DNA from: Algorimicrobium sediminis
Lineage (GTDB): Bacteria > Bacteroidota > Bacteroidia > Flavobacteriales > Flavobacteriaceae
DNA: 64,000 nt
Assembly (NCBI RefSeq): GCF_042684585.1
Contig: NZ_JBHULS010000007.1
Coordinates: forward strand, 46,925-110,924
Direction: 5' to 3'
Of the stretch, positions 35,197-43,498 are shown one piece after another. Position 1 is the first letter of the stretch; every line of letters begins with the position of its first letter. The notes beneath the pieces are model-generated. The model was not told the DNA's origin, did not search any database, and saw only the letters and a program-made list of their open reading frames with translations. The position numbers and the translations under genes are program-made.

Positions 35197-37461
35197 ATGG
35201 CATTCGATATTGACATGATCAAAGAGGTTTATGCAAATATGGCCGAGCGTGTAGATCAAGCGCGCAAAGTTGTTGGTAAACCACTCACACTTTCAGAAAA
35301 GATTTTATACGCGCACCTATGGGATGGTGCTCCAACCAAAGCCTTTGTACGAGGTAAGGATTATGTAGTTTTTGCACCTGATCGGATTGCCTTACAAGAT
35401 GCTACTGCGCAGATGGCGCTATTGCAATTTATGCAGGCTGGTAAAGCAAAAGTTGCTGTTCCTACAACTACACATTGCGATCACTTAATACAAGCCAAGC
35501 AAGGTGCTGTTCCAGATTTAAAACGTGCCAACGAAACAAGTAACGAGGTTTTCGATTTTTTAGCTTCTGTATCTAAAAAATACGGATTGGGCTTTTGGAA
35601 ACCGGGTGCAGGTATTATCCACCAGGTAGTATTAGAAAACTACGCCTTTCCGGGTGGTATGATGATTGGAACCGATTCACATACAGTAAATGCAGGTGGA
35701 TTAGGCATGGTAGCCGTTGGAGTTGGTGGTGCAGATGCCGTAGATGTTATGGCAGGAATGGCTTGGGAGCTTAAATTTCCAAAGCTTATTGGCGTTAAAT
35801 TAACTGGAAAATTAAATGGCTGGACTTCAGCTAAAGATGTTATTTTAAAAGTTGCCGGTATTTTAACAGTTAAAGGTGGAACAGGCTCTATTGTTGAATA
35901 TTTTGGTCCTGGTGCTAAAAACTTATCATGTACGGGCAAAGGAACTATTTGTAATATGGGTGCCGAAATTGGTGCAACAACGTCTACATTTGGTTACGAC
36001 GATTCCATGGAACGCTACTTGCGTGCAACCGATAGAAATGATGTAGCCGATGAAGCCAATAAAATTCGCGAATACCTAACTGGAGACGATGAGGTGTATG
36101 CAAATCCAGAAAACTATTTTGACCAAGTTATTGAAATTAATTTAGACACACTGCGTCCTCATTTAAATGGTCCTTTTACACCAGATTTAGCTACTGAAGT
36201 GGGCGAATTAGGTGAAAAAGCTAGAAAAAATGATTGGCCACTAAAAGTAGATTGGGGTTTAATAGGGTCTTGTACAAACTCGTCCTACGAGGATTTAACA
36301 CGGGCAGCTTCTATAGCTAAACAAGCCGTAGATAAAAAAATTAAAGCAAAATCTGATTTTGGTATTAATCCAGGTTCGGAACAAATTAGATATACAGCTG
36401 AACGCGATGGCGTATTGAAAATCTTTGAAGATTTAGACGCTACCATCTTCACCAATGCTTGCGGACCATGTATTGGACAGTGGGATAGAAGCGACAGAAA
36501 AGGCGATGAAAAAAACACCATTGTACACTCGTTTAACCGAAACTTTTCGAAGCGTGCGGATGGTAACCCAAACACACATGCTTTTGTAGGATCACCAGAA
36601 ATGGTAGCTGCTATAGCTATCTCCGGTCGTTTGGATTTCGATCCAATGACAGATACATTAATTAATGAAGATGGCGAAGAAGTGAAATTAGATGAACCAA
36701 ATGGCTTGGAATTACCACCATTAGGTTTTGATGTAGTAGAGTCCGGTTACGTGGCGCCTGTAGCAGACGGTAGTCAAGTAGAGGTTTCTGTTAATCCAGA
36801 GTCGGAGCGTTTACAGTTATTAACACCTTTCGAACCAATAGGGAATACTATTAAAGGTGCGAAATTGTTAATTAAGGCCTTTGGTAAATGTACTACAGAT
36901 CATATTTCTATGGCAGGACCTTGGTTGCGTTTTAGAGGCCATCTAGATAATATTTCTAATAACATGCTTATTGGTGCAGTTAATGCCTTTGGTAAGAAAA
37001 CTAATTTTGTGAAAAACCAACTTACGGGTGAGTATGGTGGTGTTCCAGATGTGGCACGTTACTACAAATCTAAAGGCGTTTACTCTATAGTTGTGGGCGA
37101 TCATAATTATGGGGAAGGCTCATCTAGAGAGCATGCTGCCATGGAACCAAGACACCTAGGTGTTGCTGCTGTATTGGTAAAATCTTTTGCCAGAATTCAT
37201 GAAACAAACTTGAAAAAACAAGGTATGTTAGGTTTAACGTTTGCAAATGAAAGCGATTACGATTTAATTCAAGAAGATGATACGATTAACTTTTTGGATT
37301 TAGATGGTTTTGCACCAGATACGCCGCTAACAATTGAGTTTGTGCATGCCGATGGAACCAAAGATATCATAAAGGCCAACCATACGTATAACCAGGCACA
37401 AATAGATTGGTATAACGAAGGATCTGCTTTAAACTTAATTAAGAAGCAAAATAACGCTTAA
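35197..37461 (+). CDS. Aconitate hydratase (mitochondrial type)
   Basis: The 754-residue enzyme interconverts citrate and isocitrate in the TCA cycle through a 4Fe-4S cluster. Cluster cysteines are visible in LIGSCTNSSYED and TNACGPCIGQWDRS. TDSHTVNAGGLGM, YGEGSSREHAAMEPR near the end, and the IGAVNAFGKKTN segment are typical of the mitochondrial/AcnM-like class, not AcnB. The longest frame begins 13 codons upstream (35158), but the ATG at 35197 gives the usual MAFDIDMIKEVY start. A strong terminator follows at 37482. Confidence 0.95.
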   Translation: MAFDIDMIKEVYANMAERVDQARKVVGKPLTLSEKILYAHLWDGAPTKAFVRGKDYVVFAPDRIALQDATAQMALLQFMQAGKAKVAVPTTTHCDHLIQAKQGAVPDLKRANETSNEVFDFLASVSKKYGLGFWKPGAGIIHQVVLENYAFPGGMMIGTDSHTVNAGGLGMVAVGVGGADAVDVMAGMAWELKFPKLIGVKLTGKLNGWTSAKDVILKVAGILTVKGGTGSIVEYFGPGAKNLSCTGKGTICNMGAEIGATTSTFGYDDSMERYLRATDRNDVADEANKIREYLTGDDEVYANPENYFDQVIEINLDTLRPHLNGPFTPDLATEVGELGEKARKNDWPLKVDWGLIGSCTNSSYEDLTRAASIAKQAVDKKIKAKSDFGINPGSEQIRYTAERDGVLKIFEDLDATIFTNACGPCIGQWDRSDRKGDEKNTIVHSFNRNFSKRADGNPNTHAFVGSPEMVAAIAISGRLDFDPMTDTLINEDGEEVKLDEPNGLELPPLGFDVVESGYVAPVADGSQVEVSVNPESERLQLLTPFEPIGNTIKGAKLLIKAFGKCTTDHISMAGPWLRFRGHLDNISNNMLIGAVNAFGKKTNFVKNQLTGEYGGVPDVARYYKSKGVYSIVVGDHNYGEGSSREHAAMEPRHLGVAAVLVKSFARIHETNLKKQGMLGLTFANESDYDLIQEDDTINFLDLDGFAPDTPLTIEFVHADGTKDIIKANHTYNQAQIDWYNEGSALNLIKKQNNA

Positions 37462-37481
37462 TTATATATTTTAGTAACCAT

Positions 37482-37520
37482 AAAAAAACTCCTGTAAATA
37501 TGCTTTTCAGGAGTTTTTTT
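37482..37520 (+). terminator. Terminator after the aconitase gene
   Basis: A 13-bp perfect stem (seven A then ACTCCTG-type arm at 37482-37494, complement at 37508-37520) with a 13-base loop ends in seven T. Confidence 0.82.
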
Positions 37521-37567
37521 GTTAGCAATATTAACTTTTCCCGACCTACCTAACTGATTGACTTATT

Positions 37568-38137
37568 ATGAAAAAAAATAAATTCAGTGTCAGTAATATT
37601 GTTTTCGTGGTATTTTTGATGCTTTTAATAATACCGCAAACAAGGCAACCTATTCAAGTGTTTATCCAAAAAGGCATGGCCTTAATTAGTCCTTCAGAAA
37701 TAAAGGAAGAAAAACGTGAAAAGCTAACCAATTATAGCGATTGGAAGTTAGTGGATGCCAATGGTAAGGTGTTTAATTTTGAAGACGCAAAAGGCAAAGT
37801 TGTATTTATTAACTTTTGGGCTACCTGGTGTCCGCCATGTATTGCCGAAATGCCAAGTATTAACAGCTTGTATACAGACTATAAGGAGTCGGTTTTATTT
37901 TTGTTGGTTTCCAATGAGGAGGTTGGTACAATTACAGCTTATAAGGCTAAAAATGACTATTCATTTCCGTTTTACCAGGCGTATAACCAAGCACCCGCAC
38001 AATTACAAGCGCAAAGCATACCACAAACCTATATTATAGATAAATCTGGTTATATAGTAATGGATAAATCTGGTGCCGCAAATTGGAATAGTAGCAGCGT
38101 TCGAGCGGTGCTAGATACCTTAATTTTAGCGGAATAA
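37568..38137 (+). CDS. TlpA-like membrane-anchored thioredoxin
   Basis: The 189-residue protein has an N-terminal membrane anchor or signal (about 9-23) and a TlpA/ResA-type thioredoxin fold facing the periplasm. The redox site is WATWCPPC with Cys88 and Cys91, and the cis-proline is in QSIPQTYIID. Such proteins reduce disulfides, often for cytochrome c maturation, but no ccm gene is near. The gene ends inside the convergent crtY with a 12-bp overlap and no terminator. Confidence 0.9.
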   Translation: MKKNKFSVSNIVFVVFLMLLIIPQTRQPIQVFIQKGMALISPSEIKEEKREKLTNYSDWKLVDANGKVFNFEDAKGKVVFINFWATWCPPCIAEMPSINSLYTDYKESVLFLLVSNEEVGTITAYKAKNDYSFPFYQAYNQAPAQLQAQSIPQTYIIDKSGYIVMDKSGAANWNSSSVRAVLDTLILAE

Positions 38138-39277
38138 CACCTTAAAAAAACCCCTTATAAAATCTAGGGAATATAAGGATTTCATAATCTTTAAATCTTC
38201 AGAAAACGTAGATTGTTCGTCTAAAAATCGGAACATGGTTGGAATGGTATTTTTAGCATAAAATTGCTCAAAAATCCAGACCCCTTTTTTATTATTAGTA
38301 TATAAAACGTGCAAAAATATTTTGTCGTAAATTTTGTATTTCCTTTTAAATAAATTGCTATGCGGTAAGTTACCAGTCTTAATATTAGCTATCATTTTAG
38401 CAACGTTTTTTTCAACGTGCTTAAAAGAATAACCGGTGGACGCTTTAACCCAACCTCCGGCTGTACCTATTTTAGTAATTTTTGCCGTGTTTTCTTTCCA
38501 AAAAGGAAAGTCCGTCATGGGAATATTACCTTGTTCAGTTTCAACTACCTGATAGTTTTTTATTTGTAAGTGCTCCGTAATGTAATGTTCTAAAGCCGTG
38601 TCATACACAGCTTCTGGTACAGTATCGGGCGTAAAAAATGTATATTCTATGAGCGCTTTCGTTTCGGAAAAAGGCAATACGTACATGAAACTTGTGCTGC
38701 CTTGGTACTGAAAGCGATAATCCATCATGGTAAACATATTGTTATTAAAAACAGGAACATCTGTTTCTATGACCCAACCTTTAAAGTGCTGTTGGACTAA
38801 CGTATATTTATGTATGTTTTTAAAATACTTTTCCGGTAATCTGCTGTCAAAAACATGTGAAGCCGTATAGCTATTGTTTTTTCCAATAACACGAACTTTT
38901 GTATCTTCTTCCAGTGTTATAACCGCATCCTTAATAAACCGAATGTTATTGTAACCTGCTAATTTTGTTTTCGCGAAGTCATAAAAATCGATGGCACGAA
39001 TGCTTTTATACTGGTACGGCTTTAAGGGAAGCACCAAATCTTTTTTAGGTGATTTAAATGAAGCCGTTTGCCATGATTTTTCTACAACTGGGTCCCATTC
39101 AGAGTAACCAATTTCCCAAAAACTCCAGGTTTTGTCGTTTTTAGTTTTGGTAACAGGGTCTATTAAAGCAAGTGTTTTTTTACTTAAAATGGGGTCCTGA
39201 ATAAAAGCTAGCGCTAGTTGCAGACCTGCCAAACCATTTCCAACAATAATATAATCGAAATGATTATCGTTATGCAT
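38126..39277 (-). CDS. crtY: Lycopene beta-cyclase
   Basis: The 383-residue flavoprotein converts lycopene to beta-carotene. The dinucleotide-binding motif DYIIVGNGLAGLQLA is at residues 9-23. Cyclase segments are visible: KTWSFWEIG, a FDSRLPEKYF region, and GTAGGWVKASTGYSF near residue 275. It is the last gene of the carotenoid run crtI-crtB-crtZ-crtY, after crtZ with a 20-bp gap. The 3' end overlaps the convergent thioredoxin gene by 12 bp. Confidence 0.93.
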   Translation of the reverse strand: MHNDNHFDYIIVGNGLAGLQLALAFIQDPILSKKTLALIDPVTKTKNDKTWSFWEIGYSEWDPVVEKSWQTASFKSPKKDLVLPLKPYQYKSIRAIDFYDFAKTKLAGYNNIRFIKDAVITLEEDTKVRVIGKNNSYTASHVFDSRLPEKYFKNIHKYTLVQQHFKGWVIETDVPVFNNNMFTMMDYRFQYQGSTSFMYVLPFSETKALIEYTFFTPDTVPEAVYDTALEHYITEHLQIKNYQVVETEQGNIPMTDFPFWKENTAKITKIGTAGGWVKASTGYSFKHVEKNVAKMIANIKTGNLPHSNLFKRKYKIYDKIFLHVLYTNNKKGVWIFEQFYAKNTIPTMFRFLDEQSTFSEDLKIMKSLYSLDFIRGFFKVLFR

Positions 39278-39297
39278 GCTAAACGCAATTTAAGTAA

Positions 39298-39747
39298 TTA
39301 CTTTTTGAAGTATTTAAAAGGAACAAACAACATACCAAAGCATTCGCTATCCTCTTTACCTAAATGCTTATGATGCATTTTGTGTGCTCTACGAACACCT
39401 TTGGCGTACCAGTTATTGGCATTTCTGAAAATTTTAAAACGTTGGTGTATAAAAATGTCATGTACAAAAAAGTAGGCACAACCATAGGCAAAAATACCTA
39501 ATCCAAGCGGAAGTCCTGCCCAAAAACCCTTAAAACGCCAAAGTAGAAACAAACTAATACTTACCACGGCATAGAAAATAAAAAATAAATCGTTGCGCTC
39601 AAACCAGCTATCGTGCTTTTTATGGTGGTGGTCTTTATGAATACTCCATAAAAAACCATGCATGATGTATTTATGGGTAAACCAGGCCATGAATTCCATG
39701 AAAATGAACGTGCCAAGAAAAATTAGTATCCAGTATAGGGTATCCAT
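39298..39747 (-). CDS. crtZ: Beta-carotene hydroxylase
   Basis: This 149-residue membrane di-iron enzyme hydroxylates beta-carotene to zeaxanthin. The histidine clusters of the family are intact: HKYIMHG, HKDHHHKKH, HDIFIHQRF and HKMHHKH. Together they hold the two irons, and hydrophobic helices lie between. Length is normal for bacterial CrtZ. It lies 8 bp downstream of crtB and 20 bp upstream of crtY in one transcription unit. Confidence 0.94.
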   Translation of the reverse strand: MDTLYWILIFLGTFIFMEFMAWFTHKYIMHGFLWSIHKDHHHKKHDSWFERNDLFFIFYAVVSISLFLLWRFKGFWAGLPLGLGIFAYGCAYFFVHDIFIHQRFKIFRNANNWYAKGVRRAHKMHHKHLGKEDSECFGMLFVPFKYFKK

Positions 39748-39755
39748 AATTATTT

Positions 39756-40595
39756 TTATAGCAAATTTAATTGATATTTTACATAACTACGCGTTAACAG
39801 CTCAATTTTTTTGTAATTAGCAACGCGTATCCGCGTATTTTTTATTTGTAACGCTGGAGTTTTTTTCAATTTCTTTAATAACTGACTGTAATAACGGTAG
39901 GCCGTAAAAACACCAAATTTAGCTTCTATAGGAAGCTCTTTAATACCTTGTAAGCCTAATTCGAAATCGCGTTCAATTTCGTTAATAATAACAAGTTTTG
40001 AGGCTTCATCTAATTTGGTTAAATCGGTGTTTGGGAAATACGTTCTACTTAAATCTTCGAAATCACTTTTAAGGTCGCGTAAAAAATTCACTTTTTGAAA
40101 AGCAGATCCTAAATGCATAGCTGCATCTTTAAGACTGTTGTATTTTTCATTATCACCTTTTACAAAAACTTTTAAACACATAAGGCCAACAACATCGGCA
40201 GAGCCATAAATATACGTTTTGTACTCCGTTTCGGTTAAATAGGTGGTTTTATGTAAATCTGTTCGCATACTTTTCATAAAAGCCTCTACCATGTGTTTTT
40301 CAATACCGTAATTATGGTAAGTTTCTTGAAAAGCATTCAGGATAGGATTCATACTTATCTTTCTATCTATGGCCAAATAAAGATCTTTTTCAAACTCGTT
40401 TAAAAGAGTTTCTTTATCAAACTCATGAAAACTATCTACAATTTCATCTGCAAATCTTACAAAGCCATAAATATTATATATGTCTTGCCTAATTGAAGCA
40501 GACAACATTTTAGTGGCCAAAGAAAAAGACGTGCTGTAAGTCTTTGTTACCGTTTGGCTGCAGGAACGGGAAATTTGGTCAAAAATTGATTTCAT
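39756..40595 (-). CDS. crtB: Phytoene synthase
   Basis: The 279-residue enzyme condenses two geranylgeranyl diphosphates to phytoene. The first Asp-rich motif is DEIVD at residues 50-54 and the second is in LRDLKSDFEDL. YGSADVVGLMCLKVF in the middle is typical of squalene/phytoene synthases. No crtE-like GGPP synthase is in the window, so the substrate comes from elsewhere. It follows crtI by 69 bp. Confidence 0.94.
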   Translation of the reverse strand: MKSIFDQISRSCSQTVTKTYSTSFSLATKMLSASIRQDIYNIYGFVRFADEIVDSFHEFDKETLLNEFEKDLYLAIDRKISMNPILNAFQETYHNYGIEKHMVEAFMKSMRTDLHKTTYLTETEYKTYIYGSADVVGLMCLKVFVKGDNEKYNSLKDAAMHLGSAFQKVNFLRDLKSDFEDLSRTYFPNTDLTKLDEASKLVIINEIERDFELGLQGIKELPIEAKFGVFTAYRYYSQLLKKLKKTPALQIKNTRIRVANYKKIELLTRSYVKYQLNLL

Positions 40596-40664
40596 GTTTT
40601 AGTGTTTTATTAATTGATAGCGACGATTCATTTATACCGATATTTTTTAAAAACCTTGTATAAA

Positions 40665-42131
40665 CTAAACCGTATGGTACTTGTCTATAAGCTCTGAAAC
40701 TAGCTTACCAGAGATTAAAGATGGGGGTACCCCCGGACCAGGAACGGTTAATTGTCCTGTAAAGTACAAATTATTTACCTTACTACTTTTTAATTTGGGT
40801 CTTAAAAATGCAGTTTGTAATAACGTATTGGCCATACCATAGGCATTCCCCTTATAGGAGTTGTAATCTTGAACAAAATCGTTTACACAAAACGATTCCT
40901 TAAATAGTACATTTTGGCGCACAGATTGCGAGGTAAGTTCCTCAAAACGGTCCATTATTTTAGTAAAGTAGCGCTCGCGTAATTCTGGTGTGTCGTTAAG
41001 TCCTGGTGCCAAAGGAATTAAAAATATGCCTGCTTCTTTTCCTTCTGGAGCCGCGTGGCTGTCTGTTATTGATGGAAAACTGGCGTAAAATAAGGGGTTT
41101 TCTGGCCATGCGGCCTTGTCGTATATGGTGGCTGCATGAGCATCAAAATCTACATCAAAAAATAAGGTATGGTGATTTACATTTTTAATTTTAGTGTTGA
41201 AGCCTACATAAAACAGCAACGAGGATGGTGCAAAGGTTTTGTTGCTCCAATAACGTTCGGAATACTGTTTGCTGGCCGCAGGTAATAATGTTTCGGTATG
41301 GTGGTAGTCTGCACCGCTTAAAACAACATCGCTTTTGTGCGTTTCTGAATTTACGACAACGCCAGTAGCCTGATTATTTTCTACTAAAATTTTACTAATA
41401 GCGGCATTTGTTATGATGTTTACACCCAAACTAACAGCCAATTCTTGCATGGCTAAAACCACCTGATACATCCCTTTTTTAGGATGAAAGGTGCCTAGGC
41501 CAAAATCTGCGTAGTTCATGAAACTATAAAAGGATGGGGTATCGCTAGGTTTTGCGCCAAGGAATAAAACAGGAAACTCTAAAATTTTAGCCAATCTGGG
41601 ATTTTTAAATTCCTTACGGACATCTTTTTTTATGGTACTAAAAAATTGCCCCACCTTTTTAATGGTTTCTGGTGTTACCAATTCAAATGGAGATACGCCC
41701 GGATTGTAAACCAAATCCTTTATGGCAACATTATAATTATCTTGCGCTTTATGTATAAACTTCTTTAAAATTTTTGCGCTGCCCGGCTCTTCGTTTTCAA
41801 AAGCGACACATATTTTTTCCAAGGTATCCTCAATGGTTATGAAATCGTCTTTGCCGTAATAAACGGAATAAGCTGGATTTAGTTTGTCTAGTTGGTAATA
41901 ATCTGAAGGCTTTTTGTTGAAATCGGCAAAAAAGCGTTCAAAAACATCGGGCATCCAATACCAAGTTGGACCAATATCAAAGGTAAAGCCATCTTTAATT
42001 AGTTGTCTAGCGCGACCACCAATGGTTTCGTTTTTTTCAAATACGGTAACCTCGTGGCCAGATTTTGCAAGGTAGCATGCCGCGGCTAGGGATGAAAACC
42101 CAGAACCAATAATTGTAATTTTCTTTTTCAT
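40665..42131 (-). CDS. crtI: Phytoene desaturase
   Basis: The 488-residue flavoenzyme turns phytoene into lycopene. The N-terminal FAD motif is IIGSGFSSLAAACYLAKSG (about 7-25), followed by EKNETIGGRARQL. The C-terminal CrtI signature NLYFTGQLTVPGPGVPPSLISG is present (split here). It is the first structural gene of the carotenoid run. The promoter and candidate operator lie at 42140-42165, right before its start, and the B12-binding regulator gene is 45 bp upstream. Confidence 0.96.
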   Translation of the reverse strand: MKKKITIIGSGFSSLAAACYLAKSGHEVTVFEKNETIGGRARQLIKDGFTFDIGPTWYWMPDVFERFFADFNKKPSDYYQLDKLNPAYSVYYGKDDFITIEDTLEKICVAFENEEPGSAKILKKFIHKAQDNYNVAIKDLVYNPGVSPFELVTPETIKKVGQFFSTIKKDVRKEFKNPRLAKILEFPVLFLGAKPSDTPSFYSFMNYADFGLGTFHPKKGMYQVVLAMQELAVSLGVNIITNAAISKILVENNQATGVVVNSETHKSDVVLSGADYHHTETLLPAASKQYSERYWSNKTFAPSSLLFYVGFNTKIKNVNHHTLFFDVDFDAHAATIYDKAAWPENPLFYASFPSITDSHAAPEGKEAGIFLIPLAPGLNDTPELRERYFTKIMDRFEELTSQSVRQNVLFKESFCVNDFVQDYNSYKGNAYGMANTLLQTAFLRPKLKSSKVNNLYFTGQLTVPGPGVPPSLISGKLVSELIDKYHTV

Positions 42132-42139
42132 ATGTTTAA

Positions 42140-42165
42140 CAAATATATAAAAAGACTAAACAAAA
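42140..42165 (-). promoter_or_regulatory. crtI promoter with candidate CarH operator
   Basis: Minus strand: the -7 element TATATTTG (plus 42140-42147) lies 8 bp before the crtI start. Overlapping it on the upstream side is a 21-bp sequence, plus 42145-42165. It matches 19 of 21 bases with plus 43079-43099 in front of the regulator gene. A repressor bound here would cover the promoter. Confidence 0.6.
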
Positions 42166-42176
42166 AATATGTTTTT

Positions 42177-43073
42177 CTAAAGATATTTATCGATGTCTTT
42201 AATTGCGTGGAATGGTTTAATAGCCTCATCCAGTTTTTGAGCGTCTAGCAGGTCTATCATCCTACCAAAAATCCATAATTCGTTTGTGTCGTGAAGTAAT
42301 TCTTCTTTAAATTCTTGAAGGTAGGCCTCTAAATGTTCGGCTTCCGGTTTTACAGTAAAATAAGAAAGAAATGTTACGTTGTTGTAATTTTTTAAAACAT
42401 CTTTCAAGCTAACAATAGGTACACTTGGTCCCAAATATACGGTGTGGTAACCGGCCTTACTTAATTTATAGTTTAAAAAGTGTAAGCCAAGGTCGTGAAT
42501 TTCGTTATTTGGTAGAAATAAAACAAAAACACGTTCTAAATTTTTTGGTTTCTCGTATTGATGCTTTTCAATATTAACCAACATTTTTTGCTTTATTAAC
42601 TCCGAGATAAAGTGCTCTTGCGCTGGCGTAACTGTGTTAGTTTGCCAAAGCAAGCCAATTTCGCTCATAAGCGGAACAAAAACTTCCATAAAAATTTCTG
42701 AAAAGTTTTTCTGTGCTTTAAGGTTATCGTAGGTTTTTAAAAAAAGCGACTTATCGAAATTTAGCATAGCCACTTTAAACATATTTATGGCGTGGTCATC
42801 CGCAAAATCCTTGGCAGATAAGGTACGCACCGTGTCTGCAATATCGTTTTCACTTATTTTAGCGATTTTCGATATCTTAAAACCATGGTTGTACAGAAAA
42901 GTTATGTTTAGCAACTTTTGTAAACTTTCTAAACTGTATTGTCTAATATTGGTATCTGTTCGGTTTGGCTCCAGAAGGTTGTAGCGCTTTTCCCAAATTC
43001 TTATGGTGTGCGCCTTTACACCCGATAAATTTTCTAGGTCCTTAATGCTAAAGTTATTCTTAACGTTGTTCAT
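42177..43073 (-). CDS. CarH/LitR-type MerR regulator with B12-binding photosensor domain
   Basis: The 298-residue protein has an N-terminal MerR helix-turn-helix (NFSIKDLENLSGVKAHTIRIW, split here, about 7-50), then a helical and a Rossmann cobalamin-binding domain. The cobalamin motif ExHxxG is at 191-196 with His193 as probable lower ligand. The light-sensing W-x9-EH motif is complete: Trp143, Glu153 and His154, with the spacing seen in Thermus CarH. In CarH, adenosylcobalamin promotes DNA binding in the dark and light breaks the complex, turning on carotenoid genes. Its position right before crtI and the shared sequence in both promoters support that role here. Confidence 0.88.
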   Translation of the reverse strand: MNNVKNNFSIKDLENLSGVKAHTIRIWEKRYNLLEPNRTDTNIRQYSLESLQKLLNITFLYNHGFKISKIAKISENDIADTVRTLSAKDFADDHAINMFKVAMLNFDKSLFLKTYDNLKAQKNFSEIFMEVFVPLMSEIGLLWQTNTVTPAQEHFISELIKQKMLVNIEKHQYEKPKNLERVFVLFLPNNEIHDLGLHFLNYKLSKAGYHTVYLGPSVPIVSLKDVLKNYNNVTFLSYFTVKPEAEHLEAYLQEFKEELLHDTNELWIFGRMIDLLDAQKLDEAIKPFHAIKDIDKYL

Positions 43074-43078
43074 ACTTT

Positions 43079-43102
43079 ATTTAAAAAGATTAAACAAAAG
43101 TA
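43079..43102 (-). promoter_or_regulatory. Promoter of the CarH-type gene with candidate autoregulatory operator
   Basis: On the minus strand TACTTTTG (plus 43095-43102) matches TAnnTTTG, 21 bp before the start codon. The 21-bp sequence at plus 43079-43099 overlaps it and lies at the transcription start. It nearly repeats the sequence at 42145-42165. Confidence 0.6.
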
Positions 43103-43159
43103 CTAAATTAATTCAAATAACCCACGGTGTTACCTAAAAATAAAAGCGAAGTAAAAAAG

Positions 43160-43243
43160 TGCGCACGAGAAGACTCGAACTTCCACGGACTAATGTCCAC
43201 CAACCCCTCAAGCTGGCGCGTCTACCAATTCCGCCACGTGCGC
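43160..43243 (-). tRNA. tRNA-Leu (anticodon GAG)
   Basis: The 84-base sequence folds as a cloverleaf with a long variable arm, as expected for leucine. The acceptor GCGCACG pairs with CGTGCGC, with discriminator A. The anticodon stem CCAGC/GTTGG encloses TTGAGGG, giving GAG, which reads CUC and CUU. The T-loop GTTCGAGTC is present. The 3' CCA is not encoded. Confidence 0.95.
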
Positions 43244-43262
43244 ATTAAAAATGTCTTTAAAT

Positions 43263-43296
43263 AAAAAAAGTTAAGCTGAATGCTTAACTTTTTTTT
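43263..43296. terminator. Hairpin with A/T tracts between the two tRNA genes
   Basis: A 9-bp perfect stem (AAGTTAAGC at 43268-43276 with 43282-43290) and a 5-base loop is flanked by an A tract and a T tract, so it looks bidirectional. It would end tRNA-Lys transcription, or act as a processing site before tRNA-Leu. Confidence 0.6.
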
Positions 43297-43297
43297 G

Positions 43298-43370
43298 TGA
43301 CCAGGCTGGGGCTCGAACCCAGGACCATCTCCTTAAAAGGGAGATGCTCTACCAACTGAGCTACCTAGTC
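43298..43370 (-). tRNA. tRNA-Lys (anticodon TTT)
   Basis: The 73-base cloverleaf has acceptor GACTAGG paired with CCTGGTC (one G-T pair) and discriminator A. The anticodon stem TCTCC/GGAGA encloses CTTTTAA, giving UUU. The D arm AGCTCAGTTGGTAGAGC and T-loop GGTTCGAGCC are standard. A strong promoter lies 24 bp upstream. CCA is not encoded. Confidence 0.96.
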
Positions 43371-43393
43371 GTTTTGTTTCTCCGTTGCGGGTG

Positions 43394-43423
43394 CAAATAT
43401 AAGAGCATTTATTAATTATACAA
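43394..43423 (-). promoter_or_regulatory. Strong promoter of tRNA-Lys
   Basis: On the minus strand TTG (plus 43421-43423) and TATATTTG (plus 43394-43401) are separated by 19 bp, a near-ideal Bacteroidota promoter. Sixteen bases around the -7 element are identical to the third promoter at 63931-63946. Confidence 0.75.
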
Positions 43424-43498
43424 TACTTTTTTTTACTTTTTTTTCGTTTTTTTGCGCTGCAATTACCTATCTTTTTAATAATCAATTTATAGCGTTTT

